In this document: positions 1 to 11,254 of the stretch, piece after piece | Numbering within the stretch: position 1 is the stretch's first letter | Layout of the letters: every line of letters starts with the position of its first letter | NCBI GenBank assembly: GCA_017311185.1 | Contig: JAESUZ010003505.1 | Location: 2,108,001 to 2,172,000 of the forward strand | Reading direction: 5' to 3' | DNA from: Proteles cristata cristata | Taxonomy: Eukaryota; Chordata; Mammalia; Carnivora; Hyaenidae | Length of the DNA: 64,000 bases | Notes under the pieces: generated by a model | The model's input: only the letters and a program-made list of their open reading frames with translations | Told to the model about the DNA's origin: nothing | The model's database searches: none | Position numbers and translations under genes: made by a program

Positions 1-924
1 CCGTACTCTCATTCTTTATAAACACAGGAGTCCATGCTTGAAAGGAATAGGTTTATTTTATGTGTCTACTGATAAATTGCTTTTTGTCATTTTCCATTCT
101 CTGGAGAATTCTACCTAACTACAAAATTAGAAGTAAACATTTTTGATATCTAAATGGGGTATCGTTTTCTTCTGATGGAAATATCAATATATTGATTTAG
201 AATTTCCAGTACATAAGAAGCTGTCATATGCCGTTGATATTAATTCTTTGAAGATATATAAGTGGATAGAATTATAAGAAAGCTTTTCCCCTGACTGTGT
301 CTGCCCATTTAGAAACTAAATATAAAGAGAGAGGATAAAAGCAAGGTATAGTGATGTTTTTAATGAAATCTACTTTGCATTCTTTTTCTGATATGATTGA
401 TAGCACCAGAAAGTATTTCAGTATATTTTCAAAAATACTATCAGTTATTCTGTTGTGAGAATACTCCCAGTATGACTGCAGAATTTTTAAGCTGGTTTTA
501 AACCATCATATTTTTATTCTAAGCTGTGTAGAAGATTCACTCATTTTCGTTATGCTAAGCTTCTTTGTGAAATTGGTACTAGAAGTAAAACAAAAACCAA
601 CGATAATTTAACACATAAAATTTTAGGTGGAATGCAGAATTTTATACTAATGTGACAGCACATCACAGATTTTACTCTCTCAGTGTCTCAGAGTAAAGCC
701 GTTTGCAACGGAAAGCAGAAGAAGCTGTTGTTATAGTCAATTGTTTGCCAAAATTTCCTGGAAATACAAAAAGGGCTGTGACCTAATGGTATTATTCAAA
801 ATGACCATTTCCTTTCTGCCATAGTGGGAAAAAATCATTTATATGTATATAAATACATACATGCATATGTGTATTTTTTTAAATTTAAAAAGCTGCATTA
901 GTAAAGATGAAAATTTAAACTTTA
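1..924. other. AT-rich unique sequence, no gene seen
   Basis: No open frame with recognisable protein similarity, no SINE and no RNA gene is visible. The base composition is strongly AT-rich, with few CpG, as is usual for mammalian intergenic or intronic DNA. It ends at the target-site copy of the first SINE (about 910-924). Confidence 0.5.
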
Positions 925-1095
925 GGGGCACCTGGATGGCTCAGTCGGTTAAGCGTCTGACTTCGGCTCAGGTCATGATTTCACAGTTTGTGGGTTCGAG
1001 CCCCGCATTGGGCTCTGTGCTGACACCTAGCTCAGAGCCTGGAGCCTGCTTCAGATTCTGTGTCTCCCTCTCTCTCTGACCCTCCCCTGCTCATG

Positions 1096-1130
<35 letters not shown>

Positions 1131-1216
1131 TCTCTCTCCTTCTCTCTCTCTTTCTCTCTTTCTCTCTCTCTCTCAGAAATAAATAAAAACATAAAAACTT
1201 TTTTTAAAAAAGAAAG
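925..1216 (+). repeat. CAN-SINE (felid tRNA-Lys SINE), full length
   Basis: The tRNA-derived head begins GGGGCACCTGGATGGCTCAG. It has an A-box (TGGCTCAGTCGG at about 936) and a B-box (GGTTCGAGCCCC at about 993). The body is followed by an unusually long (TC)n stretch (about 1099-1175) and an A-rich tail with AAATAAATAAA. Imperfect target-site duplications (AAAATTTAAACTTT before, AAAATTTAAAACTTT at 1217-1231) support retroposition. Two short open frames here are read through the repeat and are not genes. Confidence 0.93.
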
Positions 1217-1843
1217 AAAATTTAAAACTTTGGTTCTAATTTTATTTAGGAATGTGTATCTTTGAAAACACATTTGTAAACTACAATGAACATTTGTGTC
1301 ATTTTTTCTTGTACACTTTTGAAAAATCCTTTCTTTCTCTTTTTCCTTTACTTTTTTTTTTTTTGAAAAATCAAACCCTTAAGTATTTAGCAGGATTTTA
1401 TTAGGCTTCTTATTTTAAGTAACTTTGGTTTTGTGCAGTGGATTTCTAGATGCCAAATGAATTACTGCACAATGACTCAAGTATGGTTTTAGTGTGTCAC
1501 GTGTCGGCTGACATCTTTTTAGGCAGTTATTTCAAGAGGGCAGACTTGGGTATTCAAGGACTGGTTTTGAGGACTGGTTTTGAGGTACATACTGTCATGT
1601 TACTGATTTTGAAGGCAAGAAATTTCTTTCTCTTCAATATTAGTCTTTGAAGAGTATTTTTGTTTTAATATAATCACCATTAAGAATTTTCTATGTCTTG
1701 GGGCTTTGAGTTGAGAAATTTCAGTCAAAGTGAATAATTGAGTATTTATAAACAAACTCTGAAAAATAATTCAGAGAAAAGCTAAGATTTTCTAAACCCA
1801 GATTTAAATATAGTTTAAAAGAGACTAAAAAAATAGCCTCACT

Positions 1844-2070
1844 GGGGCACTGGGTGGCTCCGTCGGTTAAGTGCCAACTTCGGCTCAGGTCATGATCTCA
1901 CGGTTCGTGGGTTCAAACCACACGTCGGGCTCTATGCTGACAGTTCAGAGCCTGGAGCCTGTTTCAGATTCTGTGTCTCCCTCTCTCTCTCTGCCCATCC
2001 CCTGCTCATGCTGTGTCTCTCACTCAAAAATAAATAAGCATTAAAATAAAAAAAAAAAAAATTAAAAAAA
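1844..2070 (+). repeat. CAN-SINE, full length
   Basis: Complete head, body and A-tail. The flanks AAATAGCCTCACTG and AAAAAGCCTCAGAA look like diverged target-site copies. It lies 630 bp downstream of the first SINE in the same orientation and faces the reverse-strand copy at 2812-3020, so a transcript could fold these two together. Confidence 0.93.
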
Positions 2071-2811
2071 GCCTCAGAAGGAGGCCAGGATTTTCTAAAT
2101 TAAATTTTAATTGTAAAAATAAACAAGGAGAGAACAGAAAATCCTGATACAAAGCTAAAATTTAAATAGTTTTCCTTTATCTTGTGCTTTTTAACAATAA
2201 GTAAGTCATTTAAGTATCTCTTCTCCCTTACCTTGACCTTTCTTAAATTCTTTTAGAGTAAATATTGCTCAGAGTTGTTTTTCATAGGCTGTAAACAAAT
2301 GTTTGTGCTAAAGATTCATTATACGGGGTAAATCTTCAAGTTTGTGCTTACGTTGAGTATTTTTTAAATTATAATCTATTCTCCTAAAGTCTAATTTACT
2401 TTTAACAATAATTCAGTGATTTTTTAAATTTTATATCAAAATTTAAGAAATGATACTTGCTTTTGTTTTTTATTCTCTCCCCTCCCTGGTTACTTTGATG
2501 AGAGGAAGATACAAGACAGCAAAGAAGCAAATTTGTCTTGTGCAATTCATAGCATTTTAGTAAATGCAGATACTGCATCTTAATGAAATACTTCTAAAGT
2601 GCAGTGGAAATTAAATTTATGCTTTAGTGTTTATTAACCTACAAAGGTATCAATTTTAAACTGAATTTTATTAAATATTACACTCGAATTAGCAGGAACA
2701 TAGCTATAGCTTATCAAAAAGAATGCAAATCTGTTTTAATGGACAACCAAACTAGAAGCACTCTCTGAAAACTAGGTTTGAGAGATTATTATTTTACCAT
2801 AAATACACATT
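2071..2811. other. AT-rich unique sequence
   Basis: About 740 bp with no repeat I can name, no long frame and few CpG. It contains TTTAAATT-type tracts and nothing resembling a promoter or exon. Confidence 0.4.
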
Positions 2812-3020
2812 TAAAAAAATGTTTTTTTAATGCTCTATTTCTGAGAGAGAGACGGCATGAACAAGGGAGGGTCAGAGAGAGGGGGAGACACAGAATCCAA
2901 AACTGGCTCCAGGCTCTGAAGTGTCAGCATAGAACCCGACACGGGACTCGAACCCACAAACTGAGATCGTGACCTGAGCCGAGCTCAGACGCTTAAGTGA
3001 CTGAGCCACCCAGGCGCCCC
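2812..3020 (-). repeat. CAN-SINE, full length, reverse strand
   Basis: Reads on the plus strand from a T-rich tail through GAGAGAGAGACGGCATGA to the reverse of the tRNA head, ending GCCACCCAGGCGCCCC. The flanks ATACACATTT and GTACACATTT are target-site duplications. Confidence 0.93.
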
Positions 3021-3411
3021 AGTACACATTTTTTTCTTACAATAATGCGTTTGAATTTATGACTTCTTTGAAAATAATGAAAGTAAACACAAGTATTATC
3101 GTGCCTGAATCCAGATTGTAGATTTTTATGTGTTCTGGTGAACATAATGATATAGATTGATTTTATTTTTCCCAGTAACATGGAGAGAATAGAGGGTGAA
3201 GGTACCACCACTGAGATTTAAAAAAATAAAACAACAAAAAACTGAGTCTACCAATTGTTGAAATATGAATATGAATATGATTAAATTTTGGCATTGCAGA
3301 ACAGAATCTTCACTGCATTTTAGGTTAGGGTAACATAAAATACTCCTTAACTTTCCGCAATTTGAGCATGCTTTTCGTTGCTAACCTGTGAAATTATCTG
3401 CATATAGGCCA

Positions 3412-3434
3412 TTACCTCGCACGTGGTGAGGTAA
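3412..3434. other. Short perfect hairpin around a CACGTG E-box
   Basis: TTACCTC (3412-3418) and GAGGTAA (3428-3434) are perfect inverted copies. CACGTG, a palindromic E-box hexamer, sits between them at 3420-3425. The hexamer is a known binding core for bHLH factors; any function here is inference. Confidence 0.3.
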
Positions 3435-3850
3435 CGTGGCCTCTGAGAGCCAGGCATTATTTGAGAAGTGTACGTTCACGTCAGTCCCTTTCAGAAACCG
3501 TAGGACATATTTATTACGCAGGAATATGATCTGTTTTTATGGTCTTCTCCTAGAGGAGGCCTTCTTCCTAACTTATTACAGTATACTTAAAAGAGGTCAT
3601 TAAATTACAAAGGATCCAAGGAAGCAAATACTTGAGTATGTGAATCACATTAGGATAATAGATTCATCTCTCAATTCAACATTTTTACATTTGTTTTGGC
3701 TTCGTACACATCATATACTTCAAGTTTTCATTGAAACTAAGAATATCACCCAAACTCTTGTGTTATTTTAGGAACACATAGAGGGGAAAGAAGGCATTTG
3801 TTTCTTTTCTTTATGAATAAGTGCATCACCATAATTTCATATTCAAACTT

Positions 3851-4058
3851 CTTTAAATGTTTTACTTATTTTTGAGAGAGAGATAGAGACAGCATGAGCA
3901 GGGGAGGATCAGGGAGAGAGGGAGTCACAGAATCCAAAGCACGCTCCAGGCTCTGAGCTGTCAGCACAGAGTCTGACGTGGGGCTCGAACCCACGAACCG
4001 TAAGATCATGGCCTGAGCCGAAGTCGGATGCTTAACCGACTGAGCCACCCAGCTCCCC
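3851..4058 (-). repeat. CAN-SINE, full length, reverse strand
   Basis: T-rich tail, GA-rich body and reversed tRNA head ending GAGCCACCCAGCTCCCC. The target-site duplication TCATATTCAAACTT is clear on both sides (about 3837-3850 and 4059-4072), which gives firm borders. Confidence 0.95.
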
Positions 4059-4734
4059 TCATATTCAAACTTTTAAGGCAGGTCCCCTTAATACTTGTTA
4101 TATATACATATTCCCAAAACACAAATTTGTTTTCTTGCTTTATCTAGTGATGACATTTTTAAATGGAATAATAGCATCCTGGTGGTCTCCGCACAGCATT
4201 CGAAATATGTCTTTGCAGTAGAAATAGATGATGGGAATAATTGGTACAGGTGGACTGTAGCGTGTGTGTATGTGAGTCACAGTTGAAAATTTCTGGAGCC
4301 CTCATTTAATCCCAGCGCTTTACGGAATACTGAAGGGCAGCTGCAAAGCAGCTACCTTGTCTGGTGTTTAGAGCTGATTACATAGTGTAATAAGCCTAAG
4401 TGATCAGGCAGCTCAGTTGGTTTGATACAAGGGCCATGTCGATCCCAGTTTTCATGGAAGTGGTCAGACCATTGTTGATAGAAAATAGAGATGAAACTAC
4501 CCATCACAAAAGCGGCGTGTCACATGCTGTTCTCAATAACATCCTATATATCTCAACAGCGCGATATACCTGGGAACACGTAGCAATATGAAAAGATGTC
4601 CTTGTCTCCATTAATCTGCCTGTTAAGAACTTTGTGACCTCAGGGGCCATGTTTGTCTTGCTCACAATCTATTTCTAGCAGCACAATACCCGATACAGAG
4701 TAGAAAATAAGTGATGAGAATACAAAACACTTGG
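4059..4734. other. Unique sequence, no gene seen
   Basis: Contains open frames of about 60 codons with no recognisable motif. I see no splice-framed exon, RNA gene or transposon. Confidence 0.4.
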
Positions 4735-4870
4735 TGCCAGGTCTTATTCTCAGTACTTGGCCTAGATGAATATATTCAGTGTTTTACATCAACCCTGTGA
4801 AGTATGTAGTATTTTCATCATCTGTTTTCTAGGAAACCGAGGCACACAGAGATGGTCACACATTAGGGCG
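4735..4870 (-). repeat. MIR fragment
   Basis: The run CCAGGTCTTATTCTCAGTAC, a degenerate CATCAACCCTGTGAAGTA section, then GAAACCGAGGCACACAGAGA matches the reversed core of the ancient tRNA-derived MIR SINE (family form: cctatgaggtaggta ... gaaactgaggcacagaga). It is diverged, and its boundaries are approximate. Confidence 0.7.
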
Positions 4871-6194
4871 TTTTGTAATCATTATCTGGTACTTCTTCCA
4901 TTGATGGAGTGAACCCTTTCCACAGACACTTAAAGGCTTTGTTTACCTGTTTTCCCTCCACAAGTGATAAAATAGTGATAATATTTGTTCTTATTTTTTC
5001 TCCATGGTGATTTTTCATGCATAGAGAGAGGAAGTTGTTAGCTGATAAAAAGTTCCCTTTGAATAGGATTCATTTTTATCTGATCGCGTACGTACACAGG
5101 AGAATGTGTGTTACAGTTTATAGGTCATGAAGATTTGGGGACTATCAAAGTTTTAAAGGAAATAATAATGATAAAATATGTCCTGGGGTACTTGTGGGTT
5201 TGGTAGCCATTTAAAAATATATTAAAATTTTGGCCAGTTACTCCTTATTTGAGTTCAGAAGACTTTGGGCTTTACTGTTAATCTCAACAACTATTGCCAT
5301 TTGTATTATCTTTACATTATTTTAAAGCTTGTTAGCAAAAATTAACTTGTTCAGTACAGTTGATAATCAATTATTATTCTTAAATATATAATGATAAATT
5401 GAGAGTTCTCTACAATAAATCCTCTCTTTTAAGCCATAAATTAGAAGTTTTAGGTTTCATTTTAAATAAGAAAGAGAAGTACTGCCTTTAAGTACTTGCT
5501 TCTCAGTTTTTTATATTAATAATTCAAATGTGTTTTTCATAGTTTCTTATATTAATAATTCAGATACTTTCACAAAAACGTATTTTACACGTGCTATAAA
5601 TAAAGGTATAATTACATTCCTTTCAGACTCAGGAAAAGTTTTGATATGGTATGTAAATCAGTATTTTTGGGTAATGGATATGCAAATGGATTTCACAACA
5701 TTGCCCATATTTATATTTTTAGGAGGAACATAACTGTATATAACAAATTTCCTTAATTACAAATGTTTCACCAAAACTGCTGATATTGAACTTGTAAGAG
5801 GAATTTCTTAAGGCTTCATTTGTATCTTCAACAGTGTTATCTGGTTAATTTTTAAAATGAGAGTGATAAAAGTCCCTTTGCCTAATGGCAACTTTATGGA
5901 AATGAACATTTCAGATGATTTCATAAGTTATTTTTCTTTATACCCCCGAACAAAAAGTATCACGTATAAATCGAGCAGATCTGTCCAATAACAAATGTGG
6001 TCACAGCCAGTGTCAGTCCTGACTAGCCAATCAGGAAAGTTGAATCAAATTAACTATAAATGTTTTACCAGAGTCTCACTAACATTTTCAATATATGATC
6101 ATTGAGTCTAGAGATGAAGAGTGAAGGCCAGAAAACGACATGCAATTTGATGTGACTTGCCTTTGGTTTTTTGAAAGCAAATGTACCAAACAGT
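4871..6194. other. AT-rich unique sequence
   Basis: About 1.3 kb with no repeat I can name. The only open frame of note (5530-5733, 67 codons) is low-complexity AT-rich and has no recognisable domain. No RNA gene was seen. Confidence 0.4.
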
Positions 6195-6660
6195 GCTTTC
6201 GTGTACGAAGTATTTATTGAGCAACCGCTCTGCTAGGTCCTGTGTGAGCCACTGGGGTACGGTGCTAAGGGCCTCGAGGTCTTCACATCTGTCCTTAAAT
6301 ATGGTCCAGTAAGCAGGGCGGCTTAGGGCGGTGTGAGGTATGCTGGCAGTGTGACTTCCGGGATTCGGGGGGATGCAGAAGCGGGCACCTCGCCTGTCTT
6401 AGAGGACCCGGCACAGATCTGCTGCAGAAAATCACACGTAAGCTGAGATGCAGGCAGTGATGAGAATTCGGCCTGTGGGGACGTGTGTGTCGTGTGGGTT
6501 TCCCCAAGGGCACAGGAGGTGCCTCGGACAAAGGTGCGGAGAACTGCATGTGGCTCAGGATGGACGGTGGTGATGAGGGTGACAGAGATGAGGCTGGAGA
6601 GAAAGGCTCTTGTGGCCTGAACTTTATCTGAAGGCTGGTGGAAAGCTGTTGGAAGATCTT
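6195..6660 (-). repeat. L2 (LINE2) 3' region, antisense, degenerate
   Basis: Starts with the reversed L2 3' end (GTATTTATTGAGCAACCGCT ... CACTGGGGTACGG). It ends with GATGAGGCTGGAGAG and a stretch like the reversed 'tttggattttattctaa' section. The middle is poorly matched, but GC content and CpG are higher than the surroundings, and the order of matching pieces follows antisense L2. Confidence 0.5.
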
Positions 6661-6746
6661 TAAGTAACCACTTAAGCCATTTTTAGTAAACCTTAAGAAA
6701 CAAATTTAGGAAAGAAAGCATTTTACCATTTTGCATTTCATTCTTT

Positions 6747-6954
6747 TTAAAGTCTATTTATTTTGAAAGAAAGAGAGAATGCACATGTGCGGGGAAGGGG
6801 ACGGTGAGAGAGAGAGAGGGAGAGAATCTCACGTAGGTTCTGTGGTGTCAGCGCAGAGCCCAACGCGGAGCTTAATATCACGAAATGTGAGATTGTGACC
6901 TGAGCCAAAATCAGGAGTCGGACACTTAACCGGCAGAACCACCCAAGTGCCCCA
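6747..6954 (-). repeat. CAN-SINE, reverse strand, older copy
   Basis: T-rich tail at 6747, GA-rich body, and reversed head ending CCACCCAAGTGCCCC. The target-site duplication TTGCATTTCATTCTTT is at about 6731-6746 and 6957-6972. The B-box region is diverged (TAATATCACGAAATGTGAG), indicating an older insertion than the others nearby. Confidence 0.93.
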
Positions 6955-6972
6955 TGTTGCATTTCATTCTTT

Positions 6973-8449
6973 AGAAATAGTTAAAAAAAAAAAAAAAAGT
7001 TTGTTTTTAGTGGGACATCCCTGTTAGAAATACTAGGTGCTGTGGTAAATAAGCTCCAGAATTACGAGGACTGTACTACTGGCTGGGCGGCTACACCCCT
7101 GAGATACCTCCCTCCAGTCTAGGAAAGGGCAGCATGAGGGGTCGGTTCACAGCTACCAGTCGCTGATGGATACAACATTTGACCTTAAGAACTTAATGTA
7201 ATTCTCGCACAGTGAGCAGCTACACTGAAAAAAGAATAGGCTGATCAAAGTAAATCAATAAAAATCTTGGTAATAAAAATGTAGAGTTCGAGATCACACG
7301 AGCCACTGAAAAAATCCACAGTGAAAGATCTCCCTCCCATACGCTGCACTTTTATTTCAGAAGGGCCCCAAGGATTTCCAGCCTGCACCATGTTTTCCCT
7401 TGTCGGCCAAGTGCATCAGGGTGGCCCAGTGGAGTTCCAGGCTCGTCTCTTTATAAATGGCTCCCCTTCGTGCAGATGGCCCTGGGTATATACTGCCATG
7501 TCCTCAAACACAGTGAAGTTCCTCACATGGTTTCCTTGACACATCTAGTCCCTCGAGGTCTTCCAGGTGTCATTAGTTAGCTAACCTAGGAAGAGATCCA
7601 CTTCTAGGCAAAAACAGAACAAGAAGCTGTATTCCATGATCAGGCACATGCGCTCAGTTTTCTGATTCTCTTACTCTGTGTAATTTATCAGGCACTACAC
7701 CTCACCTCTGTCATACCTCTGTTCTGAACGTCAGCAGTGGTAGAGGAAATCCCTAGTGGATGTTCGCTTCAACCTTGTGATTCCTGCACATGATTTCTAG
7801 GATTGTTAGAATCACCGGGCTGTGGGATATGATCTAGAAGAGAGAGAGGCCTTTGTATGGCCGATGCAAACCAGTGTCAAAATATAATCCTGTGCTTCTC
7901 TCATCTGATGCCAGAGTGTCTGTACTGCAAGTCCCCTCATAGAAAGTAAAGTGCTCTACGTTGTAAGTGATAGTTATTATTATTAGTTTATGTTTTTCTT
8001 TTTATCTTGTTTTACTCTGAATTACCACAGATAATGGATTGATTGTCTTTATCATGTATGAGAGTTACACAGTTTAAACACTACGGTTTTTGAGAAAGAA
8101 TAACGTAGAAAGTAATTTCATTTTCATAATCCAAAAAAATGTCATTAGGTGTGGGCCAATAACTAAGAGAGTCTGATTTTATTATTTGGACTCGTAGTAT
8201 ACTCATATACTGCTAGAAATAAATTTGATTAGCCAGTGCAGTTTAATAAGTACCCCTTTCATGCTAGGCATGCTGGCTAGACCTGCATATTTTACGAAAT
8301 GTAAAATAAGATCTTTCCTTTCCCTCAAAGAGTCCAAAATCTACTCAAAGAGTAAAGACTCAAGGTGTTTCTTTTAAATGAGGCCCAAATGAGATTCAAG
8401 GGATTTATTCAAATATTTAGTCTCAAGTTCCAAAAGGTACACATGGCCA
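6973..8449. other. Mostly unique sequence, no gene seen
   Basis: Begins with a poly-A run at about 6984. The stretch 7320-7560 is somewhat GC-richer and carries open frames on both strands of about 70 codons, but none has a recognisable family signature or a complete splice context. The rest is AT-rich. Confidence 0.35.
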
Positions 8450-9400
8450 GTATTCCATAAGTATTTATTAAATGCAGTGATGTAATGTATTATAATGTAA
8501 ACAAAACCCTTACATTGTTGAGCAAAGTAGAAGAGACCTTCTAGAATACAGTAGATTAAAAGAGGAAATTAGATATGGCAGTAGTGAGTTTAGGCTTTGC
8601 AGAGAGTGGTGGAGACCTCAGTTGGTACAGACGACAAGGACTCAAGTGTGTTTTCTGTGAGACAGCAAAAAAAAAAAAAAAAAAAAGAGAATGACTCGCT
8701 TCCAGGTGATGACACATAACCAGAAGCACAGGTCATCTTGGGAGAGAACATGCGGACGAATCCTAAGGAGTGGGGTGTATGACTGAAAGAGGTCATCCCT
8801 GTAAGAGGTTGTTTTGGGGAGCCCGGGGTTAGGTGGGCAGAAGAGCAGGCTAGGCTTGAAATCATTAGAGCAGAGGGTATCAGATGAAAAGAAGATTCTA
8901 GAAAATACCGACAGGAGAAAACAAAGTGGCGAGGTTTAGTGACGTGTTTCATTTCCCGGATGAGAAAGGTTTTTTTTTTTTAAGATCGTGTCACTGAAGA
9001 GGATGGGGTGACTAATTACAATAGGAAGTAAAGAGATGCAGTTTTATGAATTTGTTATCTGAATCTAAATAGAATTTATTCTGTGTACAAATAGAACGTA
9101 TATTAAATATCATGGCAGGGATCATAGCCGAGAGTGGGGATGTCACTTGTATGTTATGATTAGGATTTGCATAGGAAGCCATGTGAGGAGTCAAACCAAG
9201 AAAACAAATGCAAGAAGAAAATCATAAATTCAAGGAGAAGTGAGAAACCGGTAGATAAGGGCTACCAGGAAGAGACATCGGAGGAGCAAGCACTCGGATG
9301 GCGTAGGGTACTAGGATAGGAACTATTTCAGGAGGAAGGAGGAAGGTTCACATCTTAATAGAGGGATCAGTCATGGAGGACATATAAGGAAAGCCATGTA
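8450..9400 (-). repeat. Probable antisense L2 remnants
   Basis: AAGTATTTATTAAATGCAGTG at about 8458, and later purine-rich G/A stretches (for example GGAACTATTTCAGGAGGAAG at about 9319), resemble successive blocks of antisense L2. The match is patchy. A 20-base A-run at about 8668-8687 interrupts it. The call could be wrong in the middle section. Confidence 0.35.
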
Positions 9401-9580
9401 TTATGTAATATAACGCATGTGAAACCAGAAATTACCGATTCTGTGGAAGTTCTGGAAGCCTATGTCCGCTGAGGATGGGGGTGAGTGGGAGGGTCAAGAG
9501 GGGTAGCAAGAAATGAGGAATTGAAGGAACTGTACCTAACGATACTTTGGAGCTGCAGAAAGGAGGAAAGAAGGAAGGAA

Positions 9581-9726
9581 GGAGAAAGATTCATTTCATT
9601 TTCATTTTTTAAATTTTTTAATTTATTTTTATTTCTGAGAGAGTGAGCCAGGAAGAAAGAAGGAAAGAAAAAGATTCATTTCATTTTCATTTTTTAAATT
9701 ATTTTTATTTCTGAGAGAGTGAGCCA
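9581..9726. repeat. Local tandem duplication of a SINE/target-site junction
   Basis: Two direct copies of about 70-76 bp: GAAAGATTCATTTCATTTTC through GAGAGAGTGAGCCA at about 9584-9650 and again at about 9668-9726. Each copy contains flanking purine-rich DNA, the SINE target site and the first 40-50 bases of the SINE. The duplication therefore happened after the SINE inserted. Confidence 0.8.
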
Positions 9727-9901
9727 GAGCATGTGTGGAGGAGGGGTAGAGAGAGACACAGAGAGAAACACAGAATCCAAAGCAGGCTCCAGGCTCTGAA
9801 CTGTCAGCACAAAGCCCGACGCGGGGCTCGAACCCAGGAACTGCAAGATCATGGCCTGAGCCGAAGTCAGACGCTTAACCGACTGAGCCACCCAGGTGCC
9901 C
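9702..9901 (-). repeat. CAN-SINE, reverse strand, with duplicated tail junction
   Basis: Complete body and reversed head ending GCCACCCAGGTGCCC. The right target copy TCATTTTCACTTTTAAA (from 9902) matches TCATTTTCATTTTTTAAA at about 9681, and matches it again in the upstream duplicate at about 9599. Confidence 0.93.
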
Positions 9902-10218
9902 TCATTTTCACTTTTAAATGACTCTCATTACGTAAATGTTCCTCAGTGGTTGAAAGATCATTTTGAATTCTCTTCATTTTAAGTGAATTGATTACTTTTT
10001 GGAAAATGATGACATCCTCTTGGAAGCATCCATGCTTTCGTGGAAATAGCATGAACATAATACGTTCACAGTTGTCATTACAGTGGAAGGAGTTTCATCT
10101 TTAATGTAACGTCAGACTCTAAATTTTATTTTGAAAAAGTAAAATCTTATGAAAGGTACTACCTTTTATAATGTGCTCTAATAAACCAAGGAAAAATGTA
10201 TCCTTGCAAAATAATTTT

Positions 10219-10278
10219 TTAGAGTGTATTTATTTTGAGAGAGTGAGAGAGTGTGCGTGAGTGGGGAAGGTGGAGGGA

Positions 10279-10342
<64 letters not shown>

Positions 10343-10467
10343 CCCAAGCAGGCTCTGCACTGTCAGCACAAAGCCCGATGCAGGGCTTGAACTCAGACTG
10401 TGAGATCATGACCTGAGCCAAAACTAAGTCAGATGCTTACCTGACTGAGTCACCCAGGCGCGCCCCC
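10219..10467 (-). repeat. CAN-SINE, reverse strand, with expanded GA tract
   Basis: Flanked by CCTTGCAAAATAATTT (about 10202) and CTTTGCAAAATAATTT (about 10469). The body is normal except for a long (GA)n. The head reads CTTACCTGACTGAGTCACCCAGGCGCGCCCC, with an extra CG in the usual GGCGCCCC end. Confidence 0.93.
10277..10340. repeat. (GA)n microsatellite inside a SINE
   Basis: About 32 uninterrupted GA units, far longer than in the other copies of this SINE in the window. Likely length-polymorphic between individuals. Confidence 0.9.
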
Positions 10468-10484
10468 TCTTTGCAAAATAATTT

Positions 10485-11254
10485 AATTCATTCTCTAATG
10501 CTTTGTGTTTCCCTGATCTCCAAAGCTATATTTGCATAATGATATTTACAATAGATATTACTATGAGTTAAAGTACTGTAGAGTAGAAATTTCCAAACCA
10601 GCACTGTGTCTTTCTATAACTGGGAACTGGGAAATAACCTCTGGTTATTTTAGGAGTAAATTATGCATTCAGGGTTTGTATGGATTTGCAAGGTGGGGAG
10701 GAACATTCCAGGTCACATAGTAGGCATGTATAAAATATTTAGACTTTAATAGAAAGAAAAACTACCCTTTATTGAGTTAAGTGTGAGTGAGAGCACCCTG
10801 CTGTTGATATGATTGATGGTTTTTTCATCACGTGTAACAGACTAACAATTTCACAAAACCTTTGCTTACCACTTAAAAATTATCCAAAATTTGTGCAGCA
10901 GTGACAGCAGTGCATGCTCCGTGAGCCAAACACTGCCTCAGTCTTTCCTTCTTTTTTTTCCTTCCTTTCTTCTTTTTGATTTTGGAAGGGTTTTTGTTGT
11001 TTGTTTGTTTTAATTCTTTTGTATCTTTCTTTAAGAACACAGTGTGGTAAGAACTTTTAGTCGTTAAATATTTTACAGGAAAGAAACTACGCATAATGGA
11101 AAATGCATGAGAACAGAAGTTGGAAACTAGAATGATCGGCCTTCTTCCTTTGTCTTTTCTTCCTCCTTCATTACACAAATATTTATTTTCAGCGCTGCTG
11201 TGTATGAAATACAATGCCAGGAGTGGTGAGAGATCGTGAGAAAATTTCATTACT
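10485..11254. other. Unique sequence, no gene seen
   Basis: Contains a 125-codon reverse-strand open frame (10873-11250) that crosses a lysine-rich low-complexity part (from TTTTTTCC/CTTCTTTTT runs). It has no recognisable domain, so I do not call it a gene. Confidence 0.4.

Noticed and set aside
1091..1273. Reverse-strand frame rich in RE repeats
   Set aside because: It is the translation of the (TC)n stretch of a SINE.
7321..7539. Possible processed pseudogene (reverse strand has a broken, protein-like frame)
   Set aside because: I could not identify a parent gene, and there is no poly-A tail or target duplication to support retroposition.
10873..11250. 125-codon reverse frame
   Set aside because: A lysine-rich low-complexity stretch from T/C runs dominates it, with no domain.
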